A stretch of DNA of 64,000 nt from Bradyrhizobium campsiandrae (GCF_014529705.1 NZ_JAANIH010000012.1:101900-165899), one strand, 5' to 3'; counted from the stretch's first letter, positions 1 to 10,956 are shown. Made by a program: numbers and translations. The notes: a model not told the origin generated them from the sequence alone.

Positions 1-2783
1 TGATAGAGCCGCGCGGCGGCGCGCAGAATTTCGGTTTCAGGTTGCCCGATCACGCCGAGCCTGCATGCATTTTCCAGCACCTGCAACGTAGAGACGTCGA
101 GAATCTCGGGCTTGTCATGGGCGTAAGCGAGCTGGAGATATTGCGCGATGAAATCGATGTCGACCATGCCGCCCGAGGCATATTTCAGATCCCAATAGTC
201 GGTCTCGCCCTTCTCCTGCGCGATCGCGCGCCGCATGTCGGCGACGTCGCTGGCGATGACGGTGCGGTCGCGACGGCGGGTCAGGACCTCGCGGATGATG
301 CGCTCGATCCGCGCGGCGAATTCGGGCGATGCCGACACCACGCGCGCGCGCGTCAACGCCATATGCTCCCAGGTCCAGGCCTCAACGGCCTGGTAGTCCG
401 CGAAGGAGACGAGGCTCGACGCGACAGGACCTGCGCGCCCCGAAGGCCGCAGCCGCATGTCGATCTCGTAGAGCACGCCGTAATTGGTCCGCGTGGTGAA
501 GGCACTGATCAGGCGCTGGGTGAAGCGCGCGAAGTAATGCGCGCCATGGAGCGACTTCTGACCATCGGAGTCCGGGACGTCGCTGTCGAAATCGTAGAGC
601 AGGATCAGATCGAGATCGGACGACGCCGTCATCTCGCGGCTGCCGAGCCGCCCCATCGCGACGATGGCGGTCTCCTGGCCCTTGATCCGCCCGTGTTGGG
701 CGGCAAAGCGGTCGGCGACGAGGCCGTGCACGGTGTGGACGATGCCCTCGGCGACGTCGGCAAAGGCCGTGCTCGCCTGCTGCGCCGAAACGGTGCCGGA
801 CAGGATGCGCGTGCCGATCAGGAACAGGCTCTCCTGCCCGAACAGCCGCAGGCGATCCAGGAACTCCTCGTAGGAGCCCGCGTCCTGCACCGTCGCCGCG
901 AGCCGCGCCGACAATTCCCGACGATCCGGCATGGCACCAAAGAAGCGCGGATCGATCAGGCCATCCATCAGCTGCGGCTGCCGCGCCAGCATCTCGCCGA
1001 GCCGGGGGGCCGCGCCAAGCACGAGCGCAACGAGCGCGACGAGATCGCGGTTCTGGCCGAGCAGCGTGATCAGCCGCCCGCCGCGCTGGAGCGCCCTGAG
1101 GAAATGGTCGAACGCGACGACGGCGCGATCCGGCTCTTCGGCATGAGCGAGGCCGTCGATCAGGGCCGGCACGAACTCGACGAAGGCGTTGCGCGTGGCC
1201 GCGACGCGGAACACGCGATAGTCGCCGGTGATCCAGTCGCGCAAGGTCTGCGCGACGGCGGCAGGCTTCTTGAAGCCGAGCGCCGAAAGGCGCTGGAGCA
1301 GGCGCGGATCGTCGGGACCCGCACTGTAGTCGAGCGCCGGCAGGCTTGCCGTGCCGGTCGGATCGTCGCCCTCGAACAGTTTTTCATAGTGGCCCTGGAC
1401 GATTTCGAGCTGGCGCAGCAGGTCGCGGGCAAAGGCTTCGCGATCGGGATAGCCGAAGAAGCGCGCAAAGCGCTCGACCGCCTCCCTGTCCTCGGGCAGC
1501 GCATGGGTCTGCTCGTCGGCGATCATCTGGAGACGGTGCTCGACGCGCCGCAGGAATTCATAGGCCGTGGTCAGCTCGTCGCGCGCCGCAGAGGTGATCC
1601 AATTGCTGGAGGCGAGGATGTTCAACGCTGCCAGCGTCGGCCGCACCCGCAATTCCGGATGGCGGCCGCCGGCGATTAGTTGCTGGGTCTGGGCGAAGAA
1701 TTCGATCTCGCGGATGCCGCCGCGGCCGACCTTGACGTTGTGGCCCTCGACCGCGATCTCGCTCTGGCCGCGATAGGTCTGCATCTGCCGCTTCATGTCG
1801 TGCACGTCGGCGAGCGCGGCGAAATCGAGGTGCTTGCGCCAGACGAAGGGCGCGATCTCGGCAAGCAATGCCTCGCCCGCTTTGGCATCGCCGGCGCAAG
1901 CACGCGCCTTGATCATCGCGGCCCGCTCCCAGGTGCGCCCTTCCCGCTCGTAGTAATGCAGCGCGGCGTCGCGGGAGATCGCGACCTGCGTCGAGGACGG
2001 ATCCGGTCGCAGGCGCAGATCGACACGGAAGACATAGCCGTCATAGGTGCGCTGCTGGAGGATGCGCGCCATGCCCTGCGTCACCCGGACGAAGAACGGC
2101 TGCGGCTCGATGTCGGGGGCGAGCGTCGTCGCATCGGGATCGAAGAACACGATGAGATCGATGTCGCTGGAATAATTCAACTCGCCCGCGCCCATCTTGC
2201 CCATGGCGAGCACGATCAGGCCGCAGCCTTGTTCGGGCGCCTCGGGATTGGGCGGGGAGAGCTTGCCGCGTGCGGCTTCCTGCCGCAGCAGATATTGCAG
2301 CGCCGCCTGCACCGAGGACACCGCGACGTCGGTCAGCGCCGCCGTCACCCGCATCACCGGCCAGACGCCGCCGATGTCGCAGAGCGCGGTCAGGAGCGCG
2401 GCCTCCGCCTTCATGCGGCGAAGCAGGCGCATCACCTCGGCTTCGTCAGTTGCCGCGAGCACCGCGCCCCGCGCCTCGGCGATCAGCGCCGCCAGATGCG
2501 CATCCGGATCGCATTCGAGCAGCCGGATCAGGCGCTGCGGATCGGCGCGCGCCAGGTCGAACAAATAAGGCGAGAATTCCGCGATCCCGGCGAGAATGTC
2601 GCGGGCAAAAGGATGCACCAGCAGGGTTTCCAGACGGGCCTGATGTGCCGGCTCGAGCTCGGCCAGCCAGCCCTCGAAACGTCGTTCGTCTGATCTGGAA
2701 GCGACAATATGGGGAGCCTCCGCGAAGCGCGCGGCGAGGCTCTCACCATGCTTGCCCGCGTTTCCCGGCGCGGATTGGTTCAT
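1..2783 (-). CDS. glnE: Bifunctional glutamine synthetase adenylyltransferase/deadenylase, 3' part outside window
   Basis: GlnE adds and removes AMP on glutamine synthetase in response to PII, setting nitrogen assimilation. About 927 codons are present and the frame runs off the left edge; the family is usually 950-1000 residues, so only the extreme C terminus is missing. Two nucleotidyltransferase cores are visible: GELNYSSDIDLI with acidic residues D207 and D209 (N-terminal, deadenylylating half) and SSDLDLILLYDFD with D723 and D725 (C-terminal, adenylylating half). The ATG overlaps the TGA of the upstream kinase gene by four bases, so it is translationally coupled to the two-component pair. 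The order degP-regulator-kinase-glnE is, from memory, also seen in Sinorhizobium. Confidence 0.96.
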   Translation of the reverse strand, partial: MNQSAPGNAGKHGESLAARFAEAPHIVASRSDERRFEGWLAELEPAHQARLETLLVHPFARDILAGIAEFSPYLFDLARADPQRLIRLLECDPDAHLAALIAEARGAVLAATDEAEVMRLLRRMKAEAALLTALCDIGGVWPVMRVTAALTDVAVSSVQAALQYLLRQEAARGKLSPPNPEAPEQGCGLIVLAMGKMGAGELNYSSDIDLIVFFDPDATTLAPDIEPQPFFVRVTQGMARILQQRTYDGYVFRVDLRLRPDPSSTQVAISRDAALHYYEREGRTWERAAMIKARACAGDAKAGEALLAEIAPFVWRKHLDFAALADVHDMKRQMQTYRGQSEIAVEGHNVKVGRGGIREIEFFAQTQQLIAGGRHPELRVRPTLAALNILASSNWITSAARDELTTAYEFLRRVEHRLQMIADEQTHALPEDREAVERFARFFGYPDREAFARDLLRQLEIVQGHYEKLFEGDDPTGTASLPALDYSAGPDDPRLLQRLSALGFKKPAAVAQTLRDWITGDYRVFRVAATRNAFVEFVPALIDGLAHAEEPDRAVVAFDHFLRALQRGGRLITLLGQNRDLVALVALVLGAAPRLGEMLARQPQLMDGLIDPRFFGAMPDRRELSARLAATVQDAGSYEEFLDRLRLFGQESLFLIGTRILSGTVSAQQASTAFADVAEGIVHTVHGLVADRFAAQHGRIKGQETAIVAMGRLGSREMTASSDLDLILLYDFDSDVPDSDGQKSLHGAHYFARFTQRLISAFTTRTNYGVLYEIDMRLRPSGRAGPVASSLVSFADYQAVEAWTWEHMALTRARVVSASPEFAARIERIIREVLTRRRDRTVIASDVADMRRAIAQEKGETDYWDLKYASGGMVDIDFIAQYLQLAYAHDKPEILDVSTLQVLENACRLGVIGQPETEILRAAARLY

Positions 2784-4240
2784 GCCACCTTCTGTGGCAC
2801 ATCCGGCGTTGGCGGAGCAACCCTGTCGCCGGCGGCGGCCCGGGCCGGTAGCACCAGCGTGGCGACAAGACCGGGCTGGGCATCGCCCAGCCGCAATTCG
2901 CCACCATGCAATGTCGCAACCGCCGAGGCGAGACTGAGGCCGAGGCCGGAGCCCGGCAGCGTGCGGCTGGCTTCCAGGCGCACGAATCGCTCGACCGCAT
3001 GCTTGCGGTCGGCTTCGGGGATGCCGGGACCGCGATCGGTGACGCTGAGCAGCACCTGATCGCCCTCCCGCTTCGCCTCGATCGTGATCTGCCTGGAGTC
3101 CATGCTGACCACGGTTCCGCCCGTCTGTGCGACCGGCTTGCCGTACTTGATCGCATTCTCGACGAGATTGGCCAGCGCCTGGCTGATCAATTCGCGATTG
3201 GCGTGAACCGGCGTGGGCTCGCACCTGACCTTCAAGGTCATGCCGTCTTCTTCCGCGAGCGGCTCGTAGAGTTCGTGGATGCCGCCTGCGACCTCGGCTG
3301 CATCGAAATCATCCATGTTGCCGCGCGCCTGGCCGGACTCGGCACGCGCGATCATCAACAGCGCGTTGAAGGTGCGGATCAGCCCGTCGGATTCCTCGAT
3401 GGTCCGCTCCAGCGCGGCGCGATAGTCAGCCTCGCAACCGGATTTCGCCAGCGCCTCCTCGGCACGGTTGCGCAGGCGCGTCAGCGGCGTCTTGAGGTCG
3501 TGGGCGATGTTGTCGGAGACCTCCTTCAGCCCCGCCATCAGCGCCTCGATCCGCTCCAGCATGGCGTTGAGGTTCTCGGCGAGACGATCGAGCTCGTCAC
3601 CGCTGCGGCCAACCGGCAGGCGCTCGCTGAGGTCGCCGGTCATGATCCGATGTGCGGTGCCGCTCATCGCATCGATGCGCGTCAGCACCCTGCGCGCGAC
3701 GAAGACGCCGCCGCCGAGGCCGAGCACGACCACGATCAGGATCGACCATTGCGCGGCCTTGGCGACGATGACGAACAGGCGCCGCCGCTCGGCGAGATCG
3801 CGGCCGATCAAGAGGCGGAAGCCATTTTCCAATTCGGTGACGCGAACGAGCGCACGATGGTCGCGGTCATCCGTATCCTCGATCCGCCGATAGGCGGTCT
3901 CGGACCAGCCAATGGTCGCCATCACGCCCGGTGCCAGCGAGCCGACATTGCCCGCGATCGCCTGGCCCGTGGGCGAGGTGACGAGGTAGAGATTGGCGCC
4001 AGGCCGCAATGACCGGTACTCGATCGTGCGTGCGAGGCCGACCAAGCCGCGGCGATCATAGATCACGTTGATCTCCGAGGTCTCCGCGTTCACCGTCTGG
4101 GTGATTTCCTCGGTGATCAGCCGCCGCGTATTCCAGGCGAAATAGCCGAGCAGCGAGGCCGCGAACATCGCGAACAGCAGCAGATAGACCAGCGTCAGCC
4201 GGAACGCCGTGGTGCGGACGAGTTTACCGAATGCCGTCAC
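2780..4240 (-). CDS. HAMP-domain sensor histidine kinase
   Basis: Membrane sensor kinase of 486 residues. An N-terminal membrane segment (about residues 13-35), a periplasmic sensor of about 120 residues and a second membrane segment near 165-185 are followed by HAMP. The phosphoacceptor box IAHDLKTPLTRL carries H247, and the ATP-binding domain has N, G1 (TDRGPGIP) and G2 (GSGLGLSLA) boxes. Translation probably starts at GTG, 17 bases inside the end of the regulator gene, and its stop overlaps the glnE start, giving one transcription unit. The stimulus cannot be read from sequence. It resembles the uncharacterised kinase next to degP in other rhizobia. Confidence 0.93.
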   Translation of the reverse strand: MTAFGKLVRTTAFRLTLVYLLLFAMFAASLLGYFAWNTRRLITEEITQTVNAETSEINVIYDRRGLVGLARTIEYRSLRPGANLYLVTSPTGQAIAGNVGSLAPGVMATIGWSETAYRRIEDTDDRDHRALVRVTELENGFRLLIGRDLAERRRLFVIVAKAAQWSILIVVVLGLGGGVFVARRVLTRIDAMSGTAHRIMTGDLSERLPVGRSGDELDRLAENLNAMLERIEALMAGLKEVSDNIAHDLKTPLTRLRNRAEEALAKSGCEADYRAALERTIEESDGLIRTFNALLMIARAESGQARGNMDDFDAAEVAGGIHELYEPLAEEDGMTLKVRCEPTPVHANRELISQALANLVENAIKYGKPVAQTGGTVVSMDSRQITIEAKREGDQVLLSVTDRGPGIPEADRKHAVERFVRLEASRTLPGSGLGLSLASAVATLHGGELRLGDAQPGLVATLVLPARAAAGDRVAPPTPDVPQKVA

Positions 4241-4904
4241 GGATCATGTACCCGGCGCCGCGGATCGTGTGCAGCAGCGGCCGCTCGAATCCCTTGTCGA
4301 TCTTGGAGCGCAGCCGCGAAATGTGCACGTCGATCACGTTGGTCTGCGGATCGAAATGGTAGTCCCAGACGTTCTCCAGCAGCATGGTGCGCGTCACCAC
4401 CTGGCCTGCGTGCTTCATGAGGTATTCGAGCAGACGGAATTCGCGCGGCTGCAGCGTCAGCTCGTCCTTGCCGCGGGCGACGCGGTGCGAGAGCCGGTCG
4501 AGCTCGAGGTCGCCGACACGGTAGAGCGTGTCCTCGGCAGGTCCGCCCCGGCGCCGCGACAGCACCTCGACGCGGGCGAGAAGCTCGGCAAAGGAATAGG
4601 GTTTTGGCAGATAATCGTCGCCGCCGGCGCGCAGGCCCTTGATGCGGTCGTCGACCTGCCCGAGCGCGGAGAGAATCAGCACCGGCGTCGTGTCGCCCTT
4701 GTCGCGCAGCGCGCCGATCAGCGACAGGCCGTCGCGCTTGGGCAGCATGCGATCGACCACCAGCACGTCGTAATCGCCACTCTCGGCCATGGCGAGACCC
4801 TCCTCGCCGTCGGCGGCGTGGTCGGCAATGTGTCCGACCTCGCGAAACGCCTTCACGAGATAGTCGGCGGATTCGCGGTCGTCTTCGATGATGAGCAGGC
4901 GCAT
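4224..4904 (-). CDS. OmpR/PhoB-family response regulator
   Basis: Cytoplasmic DNA-binding regulator of 226 residues, partner of the overlapping downstream kinase. The receiver domain shows the acidic pair at residues 8-9, phosphoacceptor D51 in VVDRMLPKRDG and the conserved lysine in LPKPYSF. The C-terminal winged helix contains LQPREFRLLEYLM and ends RGAGYMIRDGIR. I chose the ATG that begins MRLLIIEDD; a longer TTG start at 4934 would add ten residues not expected in this family. The ribosome-binding site is weak for either choice. Confidence 0.93.
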   Translation of the reverse strand: MRLLIIEDDRESADYLVKAFREVGHIADHAADGEEGLAMAESGDYDVLVVDRMLPKRDGLSLIGALRDKGDTTPVLILSALGQVDDRIKGLRAGGDDYLPKPYSFAELLARVEVLSRRRGGPAEDTLYRVGDLELDRLSHRVARGKDELTLQPREFRLLEYLMKHAGQVVTRTMLLENVWDYHFDPQTNVIDVHISRLRSKIDKGFERPLLHTIRGAGYMIRDGIR

Positions 4905-4997
4905 CGTGCGTTCAGCGGCGGTCAAGGAGGTCAACCTTCTCTAAACATGGCGCGAGCGGCAATCGCATGCAAGCCAAGCGAATGGGACTCTGGGCGG

Positions 4998-5038
4998 GGA
5001 AAAAGGCGGGCGGTGAAGCTGGGGGGACCTCACCGCCC
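4998..5038 (-). terminator. Rho-independent terminator downstream of degP
   Basis: A perfect 9-bp stem (5008-5016 pairing with 5030-5038, GGGCGGTGA arms) with a 13-base loop is followed, on the minus strand, by a GCCTTTTTCC tail. It lies about 155 bases after the degP stop and before the regulator gene, so it would end degP transcripts and separate them from the regulator-kinase-glnE unit. Confidence 0.65.
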
Positions 5039-5192
5039 TAGGCCTTCCGACGGAGGGGGGCGTATTTCCACCGGAAGGTAGGTGTGGGGAGCGAGCGTTG
5101 CGCTGCTCCCCGGAAGGGCGCCGTCGGCGGGGGCGACTGATGCCGGCGACACCCTTCATCTCGTTCGTCTCCTGCGGGCTCAGCCCTTGACG

Positions 5193-6770
5193 TCAGCCTT
5201 TGGCGATGGGCACCGCGACGAAGCGCGACTGGCCGCCGCTCTTCACGCGCATCAGGACACTGTTCTTGTTGTCGGTCCGCGCCGTATTGATGGCGTCGCG
5301 GACGTCGCCGGCGGTGCTCACGCTCTTGCCGCCGACCTCGAGAATCACGTCGCCCTCCTTGAAGCCGCGCTCGGCAGCAGCGCTTTTCGGGTCGACTTCG
5401 GTGACGACGACGCCGTCCTTGCCGGCGCCGGCCACCGAATTGGCGGGCGCAACGGTCATGCCGAGCTTCGGCACATCGGTGCCCTTGCTCGCGCTCTTGC
5501 CGCTGTCGTTGTCGATGTCGGCCTTGGCCTCGACCGTGTTTGGCAGCTGGCCGAGGGTGAGGTTCAAGACCTTGTCCTGGCCCTTGTGCAGGACGTTGAG
5601 CTTGACGGACGCGCCGGGTGCCATGCCGCCGATGGTGCGGGCAAGCTCGCGGGCGTCCTTGACCGATTCACCGTTGACCGAGGTGATCACGTCGCCCGAC
5701 TCGATGCCGGCCTTCGCCGCCGGACCATCCTTCTGCGGCTCCGCCACCAGCGCACCTTCGGCCTTCTTCATGCCGAGGCTGTCGGCGATGTCTGACGTCA
5801 CCGGCTGGATCTGGACGCCGATCCAACCGCGGCTGACCGAGCCCTTGTCCTTGAGCTGGGCGACCACGCTCTTCACGGTGTTCGCAGGAATCGAGAACGC
5901 GATGCCGACGCTGCCGCCCGAGGGCGAGTAGATCGCGGTGTTGACGCCCATTACCTCGCCGTCGGTGTTGAAGGCCGGACCGCCGGAATTGCCCTTGTTC
6001 ACGGGCGCGTCGATCTGGATGAAATCGTCATACGGGCCGTTGCCGATGTCGCGGCCGCTGGCCGAGACGATGCCGGCGGTCACGGTGCCGCCGAGGCCGA
6101 ACGGGTTGCCGACCGCAAGCACCCAATCACCGATCCGCGGCTTGCCGTCGGCAAGCTTGGCAAACGGGAAGCTGGAGCCGCCCTCGACCTTGATCAGCGC
6201 GAGGTCGGTGCGCTGGTCGGTGCCGATCACCTTGGCGCTGTAGGTCTTGCCGTCGTCGGTGGTGACCTCGACCTTGTCGGCGCCGTCGACCACGTGGTTG
6301 TTGGTCACGGCATAGCCGTCGGCGGAAATGAAGAAGCCGGAGCCCTGGCCCTGCACGACGCGGCCACGACCGCCCCGCTGGCCCGGGAAGCCATCAGGAC
6401 CGCCGAAGCGGCGGAAGAAGCGCTCCATCGGCGAGCCCGGCTGGAAGGGCGACGCGGAATCATCGCCGTCGTCGTTGCTCGCGGTCTTCTCCTTGATGTT
6501 GACCTTGACCGAGATCACCGAGGGCTTCACCCGTTCGACGATGTCGGCGAAACCGATCGGACGCTCGACCTTCTTGACCTCGTTGTTGACCTGCGCATGC
6601 GCCGGGCTGGAGAACAGGTCGGCCGGCGAGGTCGACGGGCTGAAGCCATGGACGGCGATACCAAGGCCGGCGACGACCGACGCCAGCAGCGCGATTTTGC
6701 GGGCTGAGAACACCGACCGGCGGGGCTGCCGGTAGGACGGAAGGTTCGTGAGATCGGGACGGTCGGTCAT
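5193..6770 (-). CDS. degP: DegP/HtrA-family periplasmic serine endoprotease
   Basis: Envelope quality-control protease of about 525 residues. The catalytic triad is H159 (VTNNHVV), D189 (RTDLALIKV) and S262 (GNSGGPAF). Two PDZ domains follow (around residues 310-400 and 425-515). A membrane-anchor or uncleaved signal segment lies near residues 25-45 and is followed by a low-complexity Q-linker. I start at the ATG giving MTDRPDL because a GGAGA Shine-Dalgarno sits just upstream; a start 48 bases further out is open but less likely. It stands alone between a chemoreceptor gene and a terminator, next to two two-component systems and the cytochrome c maturation genes. Confidence 0.95.
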   Translation of the reverse strand: MTDRPDLTNLPSYRQPRRSVFSARKIALLASVVAGLGIAVHGFSPSTSPADLFSSPAHAQVNNEVKKVERPIGFADIVERVKPSVISVKVNIKEKTASNDDGDDSASPFQPGSPMERFFRRFGGPDGFPGQRGGRGRVVQGQGSGFFISADGYAVTNNHVVDGADKVEVTTDDGKTYSAKVIGTDQRTDLALIKVEGGSSFPFAKLADGKPRIGDWVLAVGNPFGLGGTVTAGIVSASGRDIGNGPYDDFIQIDAPVNKGNSGGPAFNTDGEVMGVNTAIYSPSGGSVGIAFSIPANTVKSVVAQLKDKGSVSRGWIGVQIQPVTSDIADSLGMKKAEGALVAEPQKDGPAAKAGIESGDVITSVNGESVKDARELARTIGGMAPGASVKLNVLHKGQDKVLNLTLGQLPNTVEAKADIDNDSGKSASKGTDVPKLGMTVAPANSVAGAGKDGVVVTEVDPKSAAAERGFKEGDVILEVGGKSVSTAGDVRDAINTARTDNKNSVLMRVKSGGQSRFVAVPIAKG

Positions 6771-6993
6771 GCAGAGGTCTCCAGGGCCTTGAATTCTTTC
6801 GGTGCCCGATGGCGGCACCTTACGGACCTGAAGATGGGGACTGCCGCCTTACCGCGCGCTGACGGCGGGGTTAAACTTTCGTAATAAAGAGCGCGTCGCT
6901 ATGCGGCGGTTTATCGCAGGCCAAAAGCCACGCTCTTGCAGGAACTTAACGGGGTTCCGGCGATACGCAAAAAAGCGCGCCCTTTCCGCCCCG

Positions 6994-8337
6994 TCAGCTC
7001 GCCCTGACGCTGATGATGAATTCGTCGACTTCGCGCTTGAGGGTCTCGGCCTGTTGCGACAGCTCGACGGCGGAGTCCCGCGCTTCTGCCGCCATGCGGC
7101 CGGTCTCGGCCGAGGTCGAGGTGATCTGGACGATGTGGTTGGACACGTCGAGCGTCCCGCGCGCGGCGTCCTGGACGCTGCGGCTGATGTCCTGCGTGGC
7201 GGTGCGCTGTTGGGCGGTGTCGACCTCGATGCCGGACATGATCGACGAGATCTCCGACAGCGTCTTCGAGATGGCGTCGATCGCCCCGCGCGTCTCCGCG
7301 GTGATGCCCTGGATGCTGGCGACGTGCGAGGTGATTTCCTCCGTTGCCTTGCTGGTCTGATGCGCCAGGCTCTTCACTTCGGAGGCGACGACGGCAAAAC
7401 CCTTGCCCGCCTCCCCTGCCCGCGCCGCCTCGATCGTGGCGTTGAGCGCCAGAAGGTTGGTCTGCGATGCGATCGCCTGAACCAGCTGCACGACCTCACC
7501 GATCTTGTCCGCGGCATCCGACAGCGTGTGGATGGTATCGCGGCTCTTCTCGGCCTGCGTCGCCGCGCCCTCGGCCCGCTGGGTCGCATCCGTGACGCGG
7601 CGGCTGATCGTCCCGATCGAGGTCGTCATCTCCTCCGCCGACCCTGCCACCGTCTGCACGCTGGCGCTGGCCTGGCTGGCGCCGCTCGCAACCGCCTTGG
7701 CCTTGGTGCTGGTGTCGTTGGCGGTCTGCGACAGCGTCTCGGCGTTGCGCTTCAAATGCACCGCCGACGACGCCACGCTGTCGACGACGCTGGCGACGAG
7801 CTCGTTGAAACTCCTGATCCGGGCGTCGAGATATTTCGATCGCTCGGCCTGGTGCTGCGCTTCGTGCAGCTGCTGCTCGGTCAGACGGCGCCGCTCGATC
7901 CCGCCCGTCTTGAATATTTCCAGCGCACCGGCGAGCAGGCCGATCTCGTTGGTCCCGCCAAGGCCCGGCACGACCGTCTCGAATTTCTGGTCGGCGACCT
8001 CGCGCATGGCATGCACGATCGCCGCCAGCGGATGGAGGATGCCATTGCGCACGGCAAACCAGGTGGTGAGGCAGATCGCGAAGGCGACAACCGCGATCAC
8101 GCCACAAGCGACCAGGAAGTAGGAGAACGCCGTTTGTGCCTGCTGGTAGACCTGCATTGCGTGCTCGCGCGCAGGACCGCTCAGCGCGGCAAAGTCGGAC
8201 GACAGGCTGGTGATCTCGTTGTTGAGATACAGCACCGCAACGAAGCCGGTACCGCCTCCGATGCCCAGCAGGAACAATAATGCAGCGACGACGGCGCCGA
8301 CCAGAAAGCGGATCGTCAGATTGCTGTTCGTGAACAT
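6994..8337 (-). CDS. Methyl-accepting chemotaxis protein
   Basis: Short chemoreceptor of 447 residues. A first membrane segment (about 10-36), a small periplasmic stretch of only about 35 residues, a second membrane segment (about 72-95) and a HAMP domain precede a long helical signalling domain. The hairpin tip is recognisable (around [20 protein letters not shown]) with the CheA/CheW-binding sequence intact. The very small periplasmic loop makes binding of a soluble ligand unlikely, so it may sense through the membrane or HAMP region. It lies between cycL and degP in the same orientation but is separated by 149 and 223 bases, so it is probably its own unit. Confidence 0.94.
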   Translation of the reverse strand: MFTNSNLTIRFLVGAVVAALLFLLGIGGGTGFVAVLYLNNEITSLSSDFAALSGPAREHAMQVYQQAQTAFSYFLVACGVIAVVAFAICLTTWFAVRNGILHPLAAIVHAMREVADQKFETVVPGLGGTNEIGLLAGALEIFKTGGIERRRLTEQQLHEAQHQAERSKYLDARIRSFNELVASVVDSVASSAVHLKRNAETLSQTANDTSTKAKAVASGASQASASVQTVAGSAEEMTTSIGTISRRVTDATQRAEGAATQAEKSRDTIHTLSDAADKIGEVVQLVQAIASQTNLLALNATIEAARAGEAGKGFAVVASEVKSLAHQTSKATEEITSHVASIQGITAETRGAIDAISKTLSEISSIMSGIEVDTAQQRTATQDISRSVQDAARGTLDVSNHIVQITSTSAETGRMAAEARDSAVELSQQAETLKREVDEFIISVRAS

Positions 8338-8486
8338 GGAGACTCAGCGCCTGGAATGAAATCTTGCGACAAGCTTCCAGACAAAGGTCAATATAGCATG
8401 AAATGGGCAACCGCGCCTGGCGGGGTACGTATCACTACGTAGACTGACGCGGTTTGGGTCGCCAGAACTTCACTAGGAGGACTTGC

Positions 8487-8969
8487 CTAGGAAGACTTGG
8501 CTTCGTCCGTCATCAACGCGGCAAGCCGGGCCTCTTCGTCCGACGTCAGCGGCGGCATCGGTACCTCTGCACCGCTTTGGGAGCGGCGGCGATTTTGCCG
8601 CCAGAGCGCAAAGCCGCCGGCGGCAAGCAGCAGCGGCGCGAGCAACCACAACAGGATGGTCTGGCGTTCGAAGCGCGGCTTCAGCAGGACGAACTCGCCG
8701 TACCGCGCGACCAGGAAGTCGAGCACCTCGCCATTGCTGTCGCCGGCCGCGATCCGCTCCCGCACCAGAAGCCGCAGATCACGCGCGAGCGGCGCGTCGG
8801 AATCGTCGATCGATTGGTTCTGACAGACCATGCAGCGCAGCTCACGCGACAATTCGCGCGCGCGCGCTTCCTTCGCCGGGTCGGACATGATCTCGTCGGG
8901 CTGCACGGCGTGCACCGCAGGCAAAGACAGCAGCATCAGCGCGACGATCGCGGCCATCATCCGGCGCAT
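8487..8969 (-). CDS. cycL: Cytochrome c maturation protein CcmH/CycL
   Basis: Heme-lyase subunit that reduces and presents apocytochrome c CXXCH cysteines. It has 160 residues with a signal peptide (MRRMMAAIVALMLLS...), the diagnostic LRCMVCQNQ redox motif and one C-terminal membrane anchor (LLWLLAPLLLAAGGFAL) followed by a basic cytoplasmic tail. I place the start at the ATG four bases after the cycK stop with a GGAG ribosome site; a longer frame would overlap cycK. Last gene of the cycHJKL operon. Confidence 0.96.
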   Translation of the reverse strand: MRRMMAAIVALMLLSLPAVHAVQPDEIMSDPAKEARARELSRELRCMVCQNQSIDDSDAPLARDLRLLVRERIAAGDSNGEVLDFLVARYGEFVLLKPRFERQTILLWLLAPLLLAAGGFALWRQNRRRSQSGAEVPMPPLTSDEEARLAALMTDEAKSS

Positions 8970-8973
8970 CGGC

Positions 8974-10956
8974 TCACTCCGCCGGCTGCAGGCGTTGCTT
9001 GGCCCGCGCGGGCTTGGGCGCACCCACCCGCAGCCTTCGGTCGGACAGCGACAGCATGCCGCCGAACGCCATCAGCACCGGCCCCCACCAGATCATCAGC
9101 ACCATCGGCTTGTGATAGATGCGCACGGCGATGCCGCCCTCGGCCGTGACGTCACCGAGCGAGATGTAGAGCTGGCTGGCGCCACGTGTCAGCAGCGCGG
9201 CCTCGGTCGTCGAGGACCCGCGCGTGGTGAAACTGCGCTTCGACGGCGTCATGACGCTGAGCGCTTCGCCGCCCCTGCTAACGTTGAACTGCGCGATCAT
9301 CTCGCGGTAGTTCGGTCCCTGGCGCTCGAGCAGACCGTCGAGCTTCAGATCATAGCCGGCGACCTGCGCGACGTCGTTCGGCTTCATGGTCGCGATATAT
9401 TCGCTGTTCCAGGTGGTCTCGCAGACGATCCCGATCAGCGCCACCCCGAGACCGGCATGGGCAAACGCGGTGCCCCAGGCCGAACGCGGCAGGCCGCGGG
9501 CGCGGTGCACCACCGTTGCGAAAGGCAGCCGAGCGAGACCGGTCCGCTCGACGATGTCGGTGACGGCGCCGGCGATGACGAAGACGCCAAGTCCGATCGC
9601 GAGCGGCGCCAGCGCGCTGCCACCACGTGTCCAGGCCCAGACGAGGGCGACAATGACGAGACCTGCGACGCCCGCCGCGAGCAGGCGCTGCGTCACGCCG
9701 AGCAGGTCGCCGCGCTTCCACGCCAGCATCGGGCCGAATGGCACGGCGAGCAGCAGCAGGGCAAACAGCGGGGCGAAAGTGAGGTTGTAGAAGGGTGCGC
9801 CGACCGACATCTTGAAGTCGGCGAGCATCTCCATCGCCAGCGGATAGAGCGTTCCGAACAGCACGACCGCACAGGCCACCGTGAGCAGCAGATTGTTCAG
9901 CACCAGCGCGCCCTCGCGCGAGATCGGCGCGAACAGGCCGCCCTGCTTCAACGAGGTCGCACGCCCCGCGAACAGCGACAGGCTGCCGCCGATGAAAAGG
10001 CAGAGGATCAGCAGGATGAAGACGCCGCGGGTCGGATCATTGGCGAAGGCGTGCACGGAGGTGATGACACCCGAGCGCACCAGGAAGGTGCCGAGCAGCG
10101 ACAGCGAGAAGGTCAGGATCGAGAGCAGGATGGTCCAGACCTTCAACGCGTTGCGTTTCTCCATCACCAGCGCCGAATGCAGCAGCGCGGTGCCTGCGAG
10201 CCACGGCATCAGGGAGGCGTTCTCGACCGGGTCCCAGAACCACCAGCCGCCCCAGCCGAGCTCGTAATAGGCCCAGTAGGATCCCATCGCGATGCCGAGC
10301 GTCAGGAAGATCCAGGCCACCAGCGTCCACGGCCGCACCCAGCGCGCCCAGGCCGCATCGATCCGCCCCTCGATCAGCGCCGCGATCGCAAAGGAGAACG
10401 AGATCGAGAAACCGACATAGCCGAGATAGAGCATCGGCGGATGCACGGCGAGGCCGATGTCCTGAAGCACCGGATTGAGATCGCGCCCCTCGATCGGCGG
10501 ATTGACGATGCGCAGGAACGGATTCGAGGTGACCAGGATGAAGAGATAGAACGCGCTCGCGATCCAGGCCTGGACGGCGAGCACATGCGCGCGCAGCGAC
10601 AGCGGCAGATTGTTGCCGAAGGCCGCGACCAGCCCGCCGAACAGCGCCAGGATCGACACCCAGAGCAGCATCGAGCCTTCATGATTTCCCCACACGCCGG
10701 TGATCTTGTAGATCAGCGGCTTCATGGAATGCGAATTCTCGTAGACATTGGCGACGGAGAAATCCGAGTTCACATGCAATGTCACGAGCGCGATGAACGA
10801 CGCGCCGACGAACAGCAGCTGCGCCAGCGCGGTGGAGCGCGCCACGTTCATCAGCGCGGGATCGCGCAGGCGCGCGCCGATCACCGGTACGAAGGACTGG
10901 ATCAGCGCCAGCGCGAGCGCCAGCACCAGCGCATAATGTCCGGCTTCCGCGATCAC
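8974..10956 (-). CDS. cycK: Heme lyase CcmF/CycK
   Basis: Large polytopic membrane protein (660 residues, about 14-15 membrane helices) that ligates heme to apocytochrome c in System I maturation. The tryptophan-rich heme-handling motif [15 protein letters not shown] is intact around residue 235, as are the surrounding histidine-bearing periplasmic loops. Its ATG overlaps the cycJ TGA by four bases and its stop is four bases before cycL, giving strict operon coupling. Confidence 0.97.
   Translation of the reverse strand: MIAEAGHYALVLALALALIQSFVPVIGARLRDPALMNVARSTALAQLLFVGASFIALVTLHVNSDFSVANVYENSHSMKPLIYKITGVWGNHEGSMLLWVSILALFGGLVAAFGNNLPLSLRAHVLAVQAWIASAFYLFILVTSNPFLRIVNPPIEGRDLNPVLQDIGLAVHPPMLYLGYVGFSISFSFAIAALIEGRIDAAWARWVRPWTLVAWIFLTLGIAMGSYWAYYELGWGGWWFWDPVENASLMPWLAGTALLHSALVMEKRNALKVWTILLSILTFSLSLLGTFLVRSGVITSVHAFANDPTRGVFILLILCLFIGGSLSLFAGRATSLKQGGLFAPISREGALVLNNLLLTVACAVVLFGTLYPLAMEMLADFKMSVGAPFYNLTFAPLFALLLLAVPFGPMLAWKRGDLLGVTQRLLAAGVAGLVIVALVWAWTRGGSALAPLAIGLGVFVIAGAVTDIVERTGLARLPFATVVHRARGLPRSAWGTAFAHAGLGVALIGIVCETTWNSEYIATMKPNDVAQVAGYDLKLDGLLERQGPNYREMIAQFNVSRGGEALSVMTPSKRSFTTRGSSTTEAALLTRGASQLYISLGDVTAEGGIAVRIYHKPMVLMIWWGPVLMAFGGMLSLSDRRLRVGAPKPARAKQRLQPAE

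Noticed and set aside
42..2693. Long plus-strand open frames (545 and 337 codons) over glnE
   Set aside because: They are antisense to a gene with clear GlnE motifs; products are His/Arg/Gly-rich with no domain.
8426..8441. TACGTA-TCAC-TACGTA upstream of the chemoreceptor gene
   Set aside because: Each half is itself a palindrome; short enough to arise by chance and no known regulator pattern.
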